From Acetobacterium sp. (lineage in GTDB: Bacteria; Bacillota; Clostridia; Eubacteriales; Eubacteriaceae), in contig NZ_JAUSPS010000001.1 of NCBI RefSeq assembly GCF_030652775.1, positions 24,095-88,094 on the forward strand: a stretch of DNA of 64,000 nucleotides, given 5' to 3'. Position numbers and translations under genes: made by a program. Below are positions 18,374-26,430 of this stretch, one piece after another; position 1 is the first letter of the stretch; the number at the start of each line of letters is the position of its first letter. The notes beneath the pieces were generated by a model, which was not told where the DNA came from, did not search any database, and saw only the letters and a program-made list of their open reading frames with translations.

Positions 18374-18402
18374 AAAAAAAATAAAAAATTTATTTTTTTT
18401 TT
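18374..18402 (+). terminator. A/T-only inverted repeat, possible terminator of the LRR-ChW gene
   Basis: A 12-bp inverted repeat made only of A and T (AAAAAAAATAAA against TTTATTTTTTTT) ends in ten T. It is weak in stability but sits about 100 nt after the stop, with no better terminator in the gap. Confidence 0.35.
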
Positions 18403-18527
18403 AATAATTGTGTTATTTATGATAAAAGAGGGTAAAAACTATATCGTAGTGGTAACTGTGTAATTTCACACCAGTTGGGGTGTGATGTACGCAGTAAACA
18501 ATTCCAATTGAAAGGAGGAATAGTGAA

Positions 18528-19802
18528 GTGAAAAAAATGTCGAAAATGATGGCTTTGTTGCTGGTTGTGGTGATGGTGTTAATGTTGGTACCTGTATCAG
18601 CCTTTGCCGCCGAAGAAGTTGTGGTAGAACCTACACTCGTTGTTTTAGAAGTTGAGGGGGCGCCAGTTGATGAGGTGTTAAATACTGCGGTAGAAACGCC
18701 AGTGGTGGAAGCACCAGCGGTTGTCGAACCAGTGGTTGAAGCTCCTGCAGTTGAAACACCAGTTGCAGAAACGCCAGCGGTAGAAACACCGGCAACTACA
18801 GTACCAGTTGCTGCAGCACCAGTTGTTGAAGAACCAGTAATTGAAACACAGGCAGCTGATGAAGGAACCATCGAGGTTAAAGCAGTTCCAGCCTTGGGTT
18901 TATGGAGAGACGCAGCAACATTTATTGATGTACTCCTGAACACAGTCGGCGCTGACTACTCTTATGATGCAGTAACCAATGCTTTGACACTTAACAATTT
19001 TGTTGGAAAAGCAGTTGATGCAGCTGATATGGGTAGTAATTTCTCCATGATCCTCAAAGGCACAAACGTCATTGCAAATGCTGATGGTTGTGCAATTGAT
19101 GTAGTTGGGAATCTGACTATGGGCGGACCTGGCGAATTGACCGCTGTAGGCGAATATGCAGCAATCCATGTAATGGATGGCGATCTCGTACTGAACGACG
19201 GTGACTATGAATTAATGGCAGTATCAGCAGATAACACCCATAATGCTTATGGTGTTCTTGTTGATAATGGCGATTTAATCATCAATGATGGTTGGGTTGA
19301 TGCAGAAGCCATTCATACTGGAACCGGCGGAGCCTATGGTCTCTGGGCAGATAATGACCTGGTAATCAACGATGGAGACATCGATGTTATTACTGATTCA
19401 GTTAGTGGTCAAAGCATGGGTATTGGAGCTGGCGACGATACTATCGTTAAAGGCGGATATACAACTGTTAAGTCTACCACCGAAACTGGCGTAGCTACTG
19501 CATTATATGCAGCCAGCTGGGTTGTTATCCGAGATGGTATCCTGGATCTTTGTGCTCAAGGCGGCGTTGATCCTTTAGCTATCTATGGTGGTGAAGGCGT
19601 TTGGATCAGCCCTTGTTACGGAGATGTAGATCTTAGCGCATCTTGTTTGTATCTGGAACCATATTGTGGGACCTATACTAAATCTGACAATCCCAAAACT
19701 GGTGCCCAGGATATGGCTTCTGATGCATTAATGGCTACAATGGGACTATTGGCACTGATGGGTATGGCATATCTGATCAGCAAAAAAGAAATCAAAGGAT
19801 AA
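18528..19802 (+). CDS. Cell-surface protein with Pro/Val/Glu/Thr repeat region and NPKTG sortase-like C-terminus
   Basis: A signal peptide (MALLLVVVMVLMLVPVSAFA) precedes a low-complexity region (about 30-110) built from repeats of VVEAPAV, VETPVAE and similar. A beta-helix-like domain (about 120-360) has recurring rungs LVLNDGDYE, LIINDGWVD and LVINDGDID. The C-terminus is a textbook wall-sorting layout: NPKTG at 388-392, a hydrophobic stretch (MATMGLLALMGMAYLI) and a basic tail (SKKEIKG). It is probably anchored by a sortase, which is not in this window. Start GTG at 18528 is preferred because AAAGGAGG ends nine nt upstream; ATG at 18537 is too far. A small hairpin (18466-18485) lies in the leader. 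Confidence 0.85.
   Translation: MKKMSKMMALLLVVVMVLMLVPVSAFAAEEVVVEPTLVVLEVEGAPVDEVLNTAVETPVVEAPAVVEPVVEAPAVETPVAETPAVETPATTVPVAAAPVVEEPVIETQAADEGTIEVKAVPALGLWRDAATFIDVLLNTVGADYSYDAVTNALTLNNFVGKAVDAADMGSNFSMILKGTNVIANADGCAIDVVGNLTMGGPGELTAVGEYAAIHVMDGDLVLNDGDYELMAVSADNTHNAYGVLVDNGDLIINDGWVDAEAIHTGTGGAYGLWADNDLVINDGDIDVITDSVSGQSMGIGAGDDTIVKGGYTTVKSTTETGVATALYAASWVVIRDGILDLCAQGGVDPLAIYGGEGVWISPCYGDVDLSASCLYLEPYCGTYTKSDNPKTGAQDMASDALMATMGLLALMGMAYLISKKEIKG
18670..18852 (+). repeat. Low-complexity coding repeats (Pro-Val-Glu-Thr rich)
   Basis: Imperfect short repeats of the type cca-gtg/gtt-gaa encode the stalk-like region of the surface protein. On the opposite strand the same DNA reads as a Ser/Thr/Gly-rich open frame, which is an artefact. 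Confidence 0.75.
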
Positions 19803-19875
19803 GCACACACTATTCACAAAGAAAAGCGGTGCAGCAGACTAAAACCAATGGTTTTAGCTGACTTCACTTGTTATT

Positions 19876-19936
19876 AAAAAAGAACTCCGATTTCTGATCA
19901 ATTCATAAGAAAAGATCAGAGAAAGGAGTTCTTTTT
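19876..19936 (+). terminator. Terminator of the NPKTG surface-protein gene
   Basis: A long stem with outer arms AAAAAGAACTCC / GGAGTTCTTTTT and inner arms TTTCTGATC / GATCAGAGA ends in TTTTT. A smaller hairpin (CTAAAACC-AAT-GGTTTTAG, near 19838-19856) lies just upstream. The 358-bp gap 19803-20160 otherwise holds nothing convincing. Confidence 0.85.
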
Positions 19937-20160
19937 AGTGCTGAAAAAAAGCAACACCGACTCCGACAGATTCTCTTTTTCGATGGCGCCAAATCCTGTG
20001 AGCGAGCTTTACGCAAAGAACTGGATGGTCATTAAATTTTTATTTATCTTATTATTGATGATAACAATATGTTTTTTTAAATCAAATGGGTATATAATGA
20101 AAAAAGCACCTAATCAAAAAGCGTTAATTAAAAGAGCTAACAACAGAAGGGGGGGATACT

Positions 20161-21969
20161 ATGGATGACACTTATTATAAATCGGCGGTTGAACACTCAC
20201 CAGTTGGTTATGCTTATCATAGAATTATTTGTGATGAAGCCGGTAAACCCTGCGATTATGAATTCATTGATGTTAATAAAGCTTTTGAAAAACTGACAGG
20301 GCTTACTGGCGCAGCCATCATTGGAAAACGAATCACCCAGGTTTTGCCGGGAATTATCAATGACGAATTTGACTGGATTGGATTTTATGGAAATATTGCC
20401 TTGACAGTCATAAAAAAAGAATTTGAACAGTTTAGCGCCGCCCTTAATATCTGGTGCCGGATCACCGTTTATGCCCCGGAGATGGGTTTTTTTGTCACTC
20501 ATTTTGTCGATATTTCTGAAGAAAAAAAACAATTGGAGGAATTGAATAATTTTTTTGAATTGAACCTGGACTTTTTGTGCATTGCTGATATGGATGGCTA
20601 TTTTATCAAGGCAAATAAGATATGGGAAGAGGTGTTGGGTTATACTCAAGAAGAGTTGATCCAGACAAAATACCAGGATTTTGTGCACCCCGATGATGTG
20701 CCGATGACCCGCAAGATTATGGAAAGACTTAATGACCAGAATCCGGTTGTCAAGTTTACCAATCGTTACCGAGCCAAAGATGGAACTTATCACTGGATTG
20801 AATGCCGTTCCCGGCCTCGGGGAGAGCGGATCTACGTCGCTGCTAGAGATATCACCGATCGAATAAAACTGGAACAGCGGTTGAAAAAACGGATGTTGGA
20901 GCTGACTAGACCCTCGGAAGATGCCGGCGATATCGACTTCAGTCAACTGATCGATTTAGAGATGATGCAGAAATTACAGGATGAGTTTTCTGATGCCACT
21001 GGTGTCGCTTCGGTGATCACCTTGGCGGATGGAACGCCGATAACCAGAACCTCTAATTTCACCCGACTTTGCCAGGATATTATCAGAAATACTGAAAAGG
21101 GTTGTGAAAATTGTTATAAATCGGATGCTGTGATCGGCGCCTATTCAACAGACGGACCGATCATAAAAAGTTGCTTAAGTGGGGGCTTATGGGATGCCGG
21201 AGCCGCCATTACGGTTGGTGGCAAGCATATGGCTAATTGGCTGATCGGCCAGGTGCGGGATGAAAATTTAAAAGAGGAACAATTGGTTGCCTATGCCCGG
21301 GAGATTGGTGCAAATGAAACCGAGGCAGTGATGGCATTTCGAGAAGTTCCCCAAATGTCCCTGCAGCGCTTTGAAAAAATAGCAAAGTTATTATATACAA
21401 TTGCTAATCAGTTGTCTAATCTGGCCTTTCAGAATTTGCTGCAAGCCCGTTTTATTAATGAAAAACGGCGGATCGAGAAAGAAATCCTTTACCTCAGCTA
21501 TCACGATTACTTAACCGGACTTTATAATCGCCGGTATTACGAACAGGAACTGGCAAATCTGAACATAAAGGAAAATTTACCCTTAACGCTTTTACTGGGA
21601 GATGTTAATGGATTAAAATTGGTCAATGATACTCTAGGACATCTGATGGGGGATGAGTTGCTGATCAAGACCGCCAGGATAATAAAACAGGTATGCCGAA
21701 AAGATGATATTGTGGCCAGGCTTGGCGGAGATGAATTTATTGTGATCTTACCAAAAACAGAAGGTAAGCAAATCGAAGAGATCATCCAAAAGATTAAAAA
21801 ATTGGCAGCGGCGGAAAAAGTTGGCGGACACGATGTTTCGATTTCCTTTGGATATGAAACGAAGAAAAAAGAAGCAGATGATATCGAAGAAATTTTTAAA
21901 CGGGCAGAAGATGATATGTACCGTCACAAACAATATGAAAGTGCGACAATGAGAACCAGACAAAAATAA
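20161..21969 (+). CDS. PAS-PAS-PocR-GGDEF diguanylate cyclase
   Basis: A soluble 602-residue sensor cyclase without membrane segments. Two PAS domains (about 1-120 and 130-245; the second with DMDGYFIKANKIWEEVLGY) are followed by a PocR sensory domain (about 262-430) with Cys-bearing ENCYKSDAV and KSCLSGGLWDAGA, and a GGDEF domain. The active site GGDEF is at 522-526, with RKDD at 513-516, correctly spaced as an inhibitory site. PocR domains bind small metabolites (propanediol in the founding case) or metals through Cys; the ligand here is unknown. AGGGGGGG precedes the ATG. It stands alone and ends at a strong terminator. Confidence 0.9.
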   Translation: MDDTYYKSAVEHSPVGYAYHRIICDEAGKPCDYEFIDVNKAFEKLTGLTGAAIIGKRITQVLPGIINDEFDWIGFYGNIALTVIKKEFEQFSAALNIWCRITVYAPEMGFFVTHFVDISEEKKQLEELNNFFELNLDFLCIADMDGYFIKANKIWEEVLGYTQEELIQTKYQDFVHPDDVPMTRKIMERLNDQNPVVKFTNRYRAKDGTYHWIECRSRPRGERIYVAARDITDRIKLEQRLKKRMLELTRPSEDAGDIDFSQLIDLEMMQKLQDEFSDATGVASVITLADGTPITRTSNFTRLCQDIIRNTEKGCENCYKSDAVIGAYSTDGPIIKSCLSGGLWDAGAAITVGGKHMANWLIGQVRDENLKEEQLVAYAREIGANETEAVMAFREVPQMSLQRFEKIAKLLYTIANQLSNLAFQNLLQARFINEKRRIEKEILYLSYHDYLTGLYNRRYYEQELANLNIKENLPLTLLLGDVNGLKLVNDTLGHLMGDELLIKTARIIKQVCRKDDIVARLGGDEFIVILPKTEGKQIEEIIQKIKKLAAAEKVGGHDVSISFGYETKKKEADDIEEIFKRAEDDMYRHKQYESATMRTRQK

Positions 21970-22002
21970 CAAACCCACCGTGGCAACGGTGGGTTTGTTT
22001 TA
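21968..22002. terminator. Bidirectional terminator between the PocR-GGDEF and deacetylase genes
   Basis: A perfect 14-bp stem (AACAAACCCACCGT / ACGGTGGGTTTGTT) with loop GGCA. There are T runs on both strands (TTTTAT on plus, ATTTTTG on minus), serving both convergent genes. Confidence 0.9.
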
Positions 22003-22044
22003 TCGCCTAAAGACGATCCGGATTATTGATAATAGGCTCTTAAT

Positions 22045-22980
22045 CTAAACCTCTAAATGGCGGGGATAGGTATAGTCCTTTTCCATGGCTAAAAAGACAT
22101 AACCTTCTTCCTGTAGGGTTTCGATCACAATCGGCATCGCTGCGCGACTGGAAGCTTTGAGTTCAGCATGGGATAAAACAACCGAAACATCATGTTGCCG
22201 GCAGCCTTCAATAATCATCTGGGCAATGACATCACTTGGCGGCGGCTCAGAACAGCCATCGCCCGAAGAAACATTCCAGTCGCTGTAGTTCCAGCCCCGG
22301 TTTACGATCCCTTGAACACAGGCTTCGTTGGAGTTTGTCGAACCGCCCGGGAAACGGAAGACATGGCTGGTTTCTTTTTGGCCGGTTATTGTTTTCTGAA
22401 ATTGATCCAGCAAGTCGACGTCAGCAAAAAAAGCTTGCGGGTCATTATAAAGACTGTAATCGTGGCTGCTGGTATGATTGGCCAGGGTATGACCTTCATC
22501 GACAATCCGGCGGTACATGGCCTTAGCATTATCATTGTCGTGTAGGGTCGTAAAGAAGGTGCCTTGGGCATCATATTCATTGAGCATATCCAGAAGCTCT
22601 CCGGTATTCTCACTGGGGCCATCATCAAAGGTTAGAAAGACAACCTTGATTCCGTCAGTGTCGCCACTTCGAAGACGTGACTTTATATCAGCCAAAGGAT
22701 CAGCATCATTTGCTTGTGGTGGGGGATTGGTTTTGGCATTCTGGTTGGTTATATTATTCACATTAACTGTTTCTGACTTTGGCGCAGTGCTTTCAGACGA
22801 ATTAACAGACGAAGAAGTCTGGAGGATTTGTTTTTGAGCATTGAAAATCTCGGCGATCTTTGTTGTTAAAAAAAACAACGACATAACAATCATGACAATT
22901 AGAATGAGACTCATCGCAGAAAATGTCAGGAAACGGGGTAAGCTTTTTATTTTTAATTTTGGGGTGTTCTTTTTTCTCAT
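22045..22980 (-). CDS. Membrane-anchored polysaccharide deacetylase (NodB family)
   Basis: One N-terminal membrane anchor (about 18-40) and a Ser/Asn-rich linker lead to a NodB domain (about 105-311) with all usual motifs: TFDDG (catalytic base and metal Asp), HTSSHD (metal His pair), RFPGGS, DWN and VVLSHA. It should remove N-acetyl groups from peptidoglycan or another surface polymer outside the membrane. Such enzymes often give lysozyme resistance. GAGGTAAAA precedes the ATG. It is divergent from the AEC transporter gene across about 295 bp. The polymer cannot be specified. Confidence 0.92.
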   Translation of the reverse strand: MRKKNTPKLKIKSLPRFLTFSAMSLILIVMIVMSLFFLTTKIAEIFNAQKQILQTSSSVNSSESTAPKSETVNVNNITNQNAKTNPPPQANDADPLADIKSRLRSGDTDGIKVVFLTFDDGPSENTGELLDMLNEYDAQGTFFTTLHDNDNAKAMYRRIVDEGHTLANHTSSHDYSLYNDPQAFFADVDLLDQFQKTITGQKETSHVFRFPGGSTNSNEACVQGIVNRGWNYSDWNVSSGDGCSEPPPSDVIAQMIIEGCRQHDVSVVLSHAELKASSRAAMPIVIETLQEEGYVFLAMEKDYTYPRHLEV

Positions 22981-23275
22981 TTTTACCTCGAATTTTTCAC
23001 AAATCAGGCTAAAGGTTCAGCATCATCCATACTAACCCGCCTAAAATTGATTGTAGCAGAAAATCATACAAATGTGTAATTTATTTCTCGTTTTTTGAAA
23101 AAAATTTGTTAAAAAATCTTTGTCTTTAAAATCGTTTGAAATAGACTCAGAACAAGGAACAAAGAGCAGTCAGTCTGATGTACTAAAACGGTTTCAGATT
23201 TATGTGCCTGCTAACAACAGGGTTGAATTTAAACCGCATTTATGGTAGCCTGTTTTTATTTGAAGGAGAAGGCTT

Positions 23276-24193
23276 ATGGACATAAAAGTAGTAGTCAGCC
23301 AGATGCTGGAGTTGTTTTTGATTCTCGCATTAGGATATATTGCCGCCAAGAAAAAGGTTATCAGTCCGAATTTTGGATCACAGTTGTCAAATTTTATTTT
23401 AAGTATTACCCTGCCATGCATGATGCTGGCTTCGGTGGCAACCATGCCTAAGGAGACTAATAATAAAGATGTAATGGTGATGTTTATCATCTCCATCCTT
23501 TTTTATCTGGTGATGCCGTTCGTCGCCTATTTTATTGCGAGAATCCTGATGGTGAAAAAAGCAGATCGTCATTTATACATGTATATGACCATCTGGTCTA
23601 ACGTCGGTTTTATGGGCTTTCCGGTGATCGCATCAATTTTTGGAGAGGGCGCTATTTTTTATGCGACAATCTTTAATCTGATTTTTAATGTCAGCAACTT
23701 TACGCTCGGGATTATGCTGATGTCAAAGGAAGGAAGAAGTGCCCTGGATTTTAAAAAGTTTTTATCCCCGGGAATGATGTCTTCAATTGTTGCCGTCATC
23801 ATGTTTTCCGCCAATATCAAATTGCCGGTGCTGCTTAATGACACATTGAAAACCGTCGGTAGCACCACCACACCGCTGGCTATGATTGTCATTGGGATCG
23901 CCTTGGCAGGCATTGCGGTCAAGAGTGTTTTTACTGAGTTCAGACTGTATCCCTATGTGATCATTAAACAGATTTTGCTGCCCTTATTGGCCTGGGGGAT
24001 CTTAAAAAATGTGATTGTAAACCCCTATTTACTGGGAATTATCACCGTGATTATTGCGATGCCGGTGGCCACATCGGCGGTTCTTTTTGCCAACCGCTAT
24101 GAAAATGATGTTGCCCTTGCGACTAAAGGGGTATTTATTACGACTCTGGCTTCGGTTGTAACCATTCCCATGATCAGTTATCTGCTGCTGTGA
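23276..24193 (+). CDS. AEC-family (auxin efflux carrier-like) membrane transporter
   Basis: A 305-residue protein of about ten helices in two five-helix halves, with the family's conserved NFILSITLPCMMLAS near the start and VATSAVLFANRYENDVALAT near the end. Bacterial members move organic acids such as malate or malonate, or amino acids; the substrate is not evident. GAAGGAGAAGG precedes the ATG. It is monocistronic, with no terminator seen before the next gene 176 nt away. Confidence 0.88.
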   Translation: MDIKVVVSQMLELFLILALGYIAAKKKVISPNFGSQLSNFILSITLPCMMLASVATMPKETNNKDVMVMFIISILFYLVMPFVAYFIARILMVKKADRHLYMYMTIWSNVGFMGFPVIASIFGEGAIFYATIFNLIFNVSNFTLGIMLMSKEGRSALDFKKFLSPGMMSSIVAVIMFSANIKLPVLLNDTLKTVGSTTTPLAMIVIGIALAGIAVKSVFTEFRLYPYVIIKQILLPLLAWGILKNVIVNPYLLGIITVIIAMPVATSAVLFANRYENDVALATKGVFITTLASVVTIPMISYLLL

Positions 24194-24369
24194 GCGATTG
24201 GTGCTGATTCCCGGAATCAGCTCGGATTAAGCTGAAATTTAAATTTCTTTAAGCGGGAATTTTGCCATTGCTATTTGAGAAAAGGCTATATTTATACAAA
24301 TAAATGTGCTAGAATAGTTAATAATTTAGTGAGAACTAAAATGTTCTCGCAGAAAGCGGAGAAACTGAA

Positions 24370-24909
24370 ATGATCGAATTAACAGAAGTTTTGGATCTGG
24401 CAAATAAAAGCGGATTTACGAGAGCAGCTGAGCTTGAAGTTTCCACCATTGATTTAAATCCGGCAGTCCGACAGATGTGTGCCGATAACAAATGTCAGAT
24501 CTATGATACCAATTGGGCCTGCCCGCCAGGATGCGGAACATTGGACGAATGCGGAGAAAAGGTCAAAAACTATAAATACGGCGTGATTGTTCAAACCACC
24601 GGCGAACTGGAAGACAGCTTTGATTTTGAAGGGATGGAAGAAACCAAGCAAAAGCACAACGAAAGCTTTGATCGGTTGGTCAATACCTTATTTGAGATGA
24701 AAGCCGACATGCTGCCATTGGGTGATGGATGCTGTTCTCTATGCGAAAAATGCACCTATCCAGATGAAGGCTGTCGCTTTCCCGATAAAGCATTCTCATC
24801 CATGGAAGCCTTTGGGATTCTTGTTAGTGACCTGTGTAAATTAAATAACCTGGAGTATTACTACGGACCCAATACTCTTACCTATGTAGGTTGCGTGTTA
24901 TTTAACTAA
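24370..24909 (+). CDS. DUF2284 family cysteine-rich predicted metal-binding protein (second copy)
   Basis: Paralogue of the protein at 3134-3664, with the same two Cys blocks: ADNKCQIYDTNWACPPGCGT and CCSLCEKCTYPDEGC. The family is of unknown function and found mostly in anaerobes; Fe-S or zinc binding is inferred. GCGGAG lies upstream of the ATG. It is followed by its own terminator and sits upstream of the orphan UroD-type methyltransferase, but in a separate transcript. Confidence 0.85.
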   Translation: MIELTEVLDLANKSGFTRAAELEVSTIDLNPAVRQMCADNKCQIYDTNWACPPGCGTLDECGEKVKNYKYGVIVQTTGELEDSFDFEGMEETKQKHNESFDRLVNTLFEMKADMLPLGDGCCSLCEKCTYPDEGCRFPDKAFSSMEAFGILVSDLCKLNNLEYYYGPNTLTYVGCVLFN

Positions 24910-24956
24910 ATAAGCTGAAGTTGAAATGCACCGCTACAACATGCCTGAAAGATAAT

Positions 24957-25010
24957 AAGCTCCCCCGATCCTGATCGATTTAATAGCCAGTCAGAATCGG
25001 GGGAGCTTTT
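24957..25010 (+). terminator. Terminator of the second DUF2284 gene
   Basis: A strong GC-rich stem, AAGCTCCCCCGAT against ATCGGGGGAGCTT, is followed by TTTTG. Confidence 0.88.
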
Positions 25011-25074
25011 GTCTTAGGGGCAGGCAGAATGAGGGAACAATTCAAGAGTACATCAGAGACCATTAGTAAATAGT

Positions 25075-25100
25075 TATTTTTTACTAATTAGTAAAAAATA
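25075..25100. promoter_or_regulatory. 26-bp perfect palindrome upstream of the orphan methyltransferase promoter
   Basis: A perfect palindrome centred on AATT, made of half-sites TTTACTAA / TTAGTAAA. A third half-site TTAGTAAA lies at 25063-25070. It ends 19 bp before the -35 element, a usual place for an activator, though a repressor is possible. It is not terminator-like: A/T-rich with no gene before it. Confidence 0.55.
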
Positions 25101-25119
25101 GGACATTCACAAATAAAGG

Positions 25120-25148
25120 TTGACATAAACTTTAAATTGATTTAAAAT
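25120..25148 (+). promoter_or_regulatory. Sigma-A promoter of the orphan UroD-type methyltransferase gene
   Basis: TTGACA, a 17-nt spacer, then TAAAAT. Transcription should start near 25155, giving a leader of about 215 nt. Confidence 0.7.
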
Positions 25149-25154
25149 TTCTTT

Positions 25155-25371
25155 AAAGCAAAGATAAGAAAAGAATTAACCCAAGAAAAGAACTGAGTAA
25201 GGGTCGTGTTGGTGCATTGATTGCAAACGATGTCACGCCAGTGAGATGCCTCCGTTGTGATCCGGTCTACCCGGATTTCATCAGGGATGAGCGTTGAACA
25301 ACAAGCTATAAGTGAAGGAGTCAGGCAATCATTTCCTGGTCGGCTTACACAAAAATTTAGGAGGCATTAAA
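25155..25371 (+). other. Long structured 5' leader of the orphan methyltransferase gene, class unknown
   Basis: The leader contains several hairpins: GTG-CATTG/CGATG-T-CAC (about 25210-25235), ATCCGG-TCTAC-CCGGAT (about 25260-25276) and GTCAGG/CCTGGT (about 25320-25341), the last close to the ribosome binding site. GGTGC, GCCAGTGAGATGCC and AGTCAGG weakly echo cobalamin-riboswitch elements, but the invariant core is not present in order. I call it only a candidate regulatory leader. Confidence 0.3.
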
Positions 25372-26349
25372 ATGTTAACAAAAAGACAGAACTTGCTGGA
25401 AACCATTAAAGGTGGAAATCCCGATCGATTTGTAAAACAATATGAGTTTATGAATATCATCATGGAAGCGCCAATCGGTGCGATGTGCGGACCCGGCCAG
25501 ACAATCAAAAATGGTTGGGGAATTACATTTACCTGGCCGGAAGGTCAATTGGGCGGATTCCCAATTCATGACGACGAACATAAGGTTTTAAAAGATATCA
25601 CTGATTGGCGCAATCAGGTTAAAGCTCCTACGGTAGAAACCTCTGATGAAGCCTGGGCGGCAGCTGTTGCTCATGCCCATGCCATTGATCGCAATGAAGA
25701 ATTTGCCACTGCCTTTGTGGCGCCAGGAATCTTTGAAATGACCCATCATCTGATGAGCATGGAAGATGCTCTGATGGCATTGTACGAAGAACCAGAAGAT
25801 ATGCACGATCTGATTGACTATCTGGTTGAGTATGAACTGGCTTATGCCGAAGAAATGATCAACCGACTTCATCCGGATTGCATTTTCCATCATGATGATT
25901 GGGGTAGCCAGCGTTCTTCCTTCGTTTCGCCGGAAATGTTTGCGGAATTCTTTGTTCCAGCTTATAAAAAAATCTATGGCTTTTATAAAGATAATGGCGT
26001 TGAGCTGATAGTTCACCATAGTGATTCCTATGCTGCTAACCTGGTTCCAGCGATGATTGAAATGGGTATTGATATCTGGCAGGGGGTTATGACAACCAAC
26101 AACGTACCAGAACTGATCAAAAAATATGGCGGACAAATTTCCTTTATGGGCGATATTGACAGCGGGGTTGTTGATTTCCCGGGCTGGACACCGGAAATCA
26201 TTTTTGAAAAAACAAAGGAAGCCTGTGAACGGTGTGGAAAGCTCTACTTTATTCCCGGAGCCAGCCATGGCTTGAATTTTGGCTGTTTCCCAGGGGTCTA
26301 TGAATCAAATGACGAAGCCATTGATAAAATGAGCAAGTTGATGTTCTAA
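25372..26349 (+). CDS. UroD/MtaA-superfamily methyltransferase, orphan copy
   Basis: A 325-residue protein of the uroporphyrinogen-decarboxylase superfamily, methyltransferase branch. The place where MtaA/MtbA have the zinc motif H-x-C reads VHHSDSY, and the second Cys region reads IPGASHGLNFG, so both usual Cys ligands are absent. Acidic/His clusters (EYELAYAEE, FHHDDWG) could provide another site. UroD-type enzymes without H-x-C act as substrate:corrinoid methyltransferases, for example in O-demethylation of methoxylated aromatics in Acetobacterium and Moorella; that is my inference here. TAGGAGG precedes the ATG at 25372. It has no corrinoid gene beside it; a close paralogue at 42872-43855 does. 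Confidence 0.85.
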   Translation: MLTKRQNLLETIKGGNPDRFVKQYEFMNIIMEAPIGAMCGPGQTIKNGWGITFTWPEGQLGGFPIHDDEHKVLKDITDWRNQVKAPTVETSDEAWAAAVAHAHAIDRNEEFATAFVAPGIFEMTHHLMSMEDALMALYEEPEDMHDLIDYLVEYELAYAEEMINRLHPDCIFHHDDWGSQRSSFVSPEMFAEFFVPAYKKIYGFYKDNGVELIVHHSDSYAANLVPAMIEMGIDIWQGVMTTNNVPELIKKYGGQISFMGDIDSGVVDFPGWTPEIIFEKTKEACERCGKLYFIPGASHGLNFGCFPGVYESNDEAIDKMSKLMF

Positions 26350-26385
26350 TTCACAAATCGACTAAGCGATCGAACTATTTATAAA

Positions 26386-26424
26386 AATAAAACCGCTGGG
26401 AGAAAATTCCCAGCGGTTTTTATT
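26386..26424. terminator. Bidirectional terminator between methyltransferase and lipoprotein genes
   Basis: Stem AAACCGCTGGGA / TCCCAGCGGTTT, loop GAAAAT, with flanking A and T runs that work on both strands. Confidence 0.9.
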
Positions 26425-26430
26425 TCTATT

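Noticed and set aside
18413..18943. Minus-strand frame rich in Ser, Thr and Gly opposite the surface-protein stalk
   Set aside because: It is the antisense reading of the Pro-Val-Glu-Thr repeats, without a binding site or plausible product.
19938..20168. A 76-codon GTG frame with one hydrophobic segment between the surface-protein terminator and the PocR-GGDEF gene
   Set aside because: It starts inside the terminator T run, its apparent binding site is the terminator stem, and its 3' end overlaps the start of the next gene. No recognisable similarity.
25155..25371. Cobalamin riboswitch call for the methyltransferase leader
   Set aside because: GGTGC, GCCAGTG and AGTCAGG fragments occur, but the invariant core and B12 box are not in the required order and spacing.
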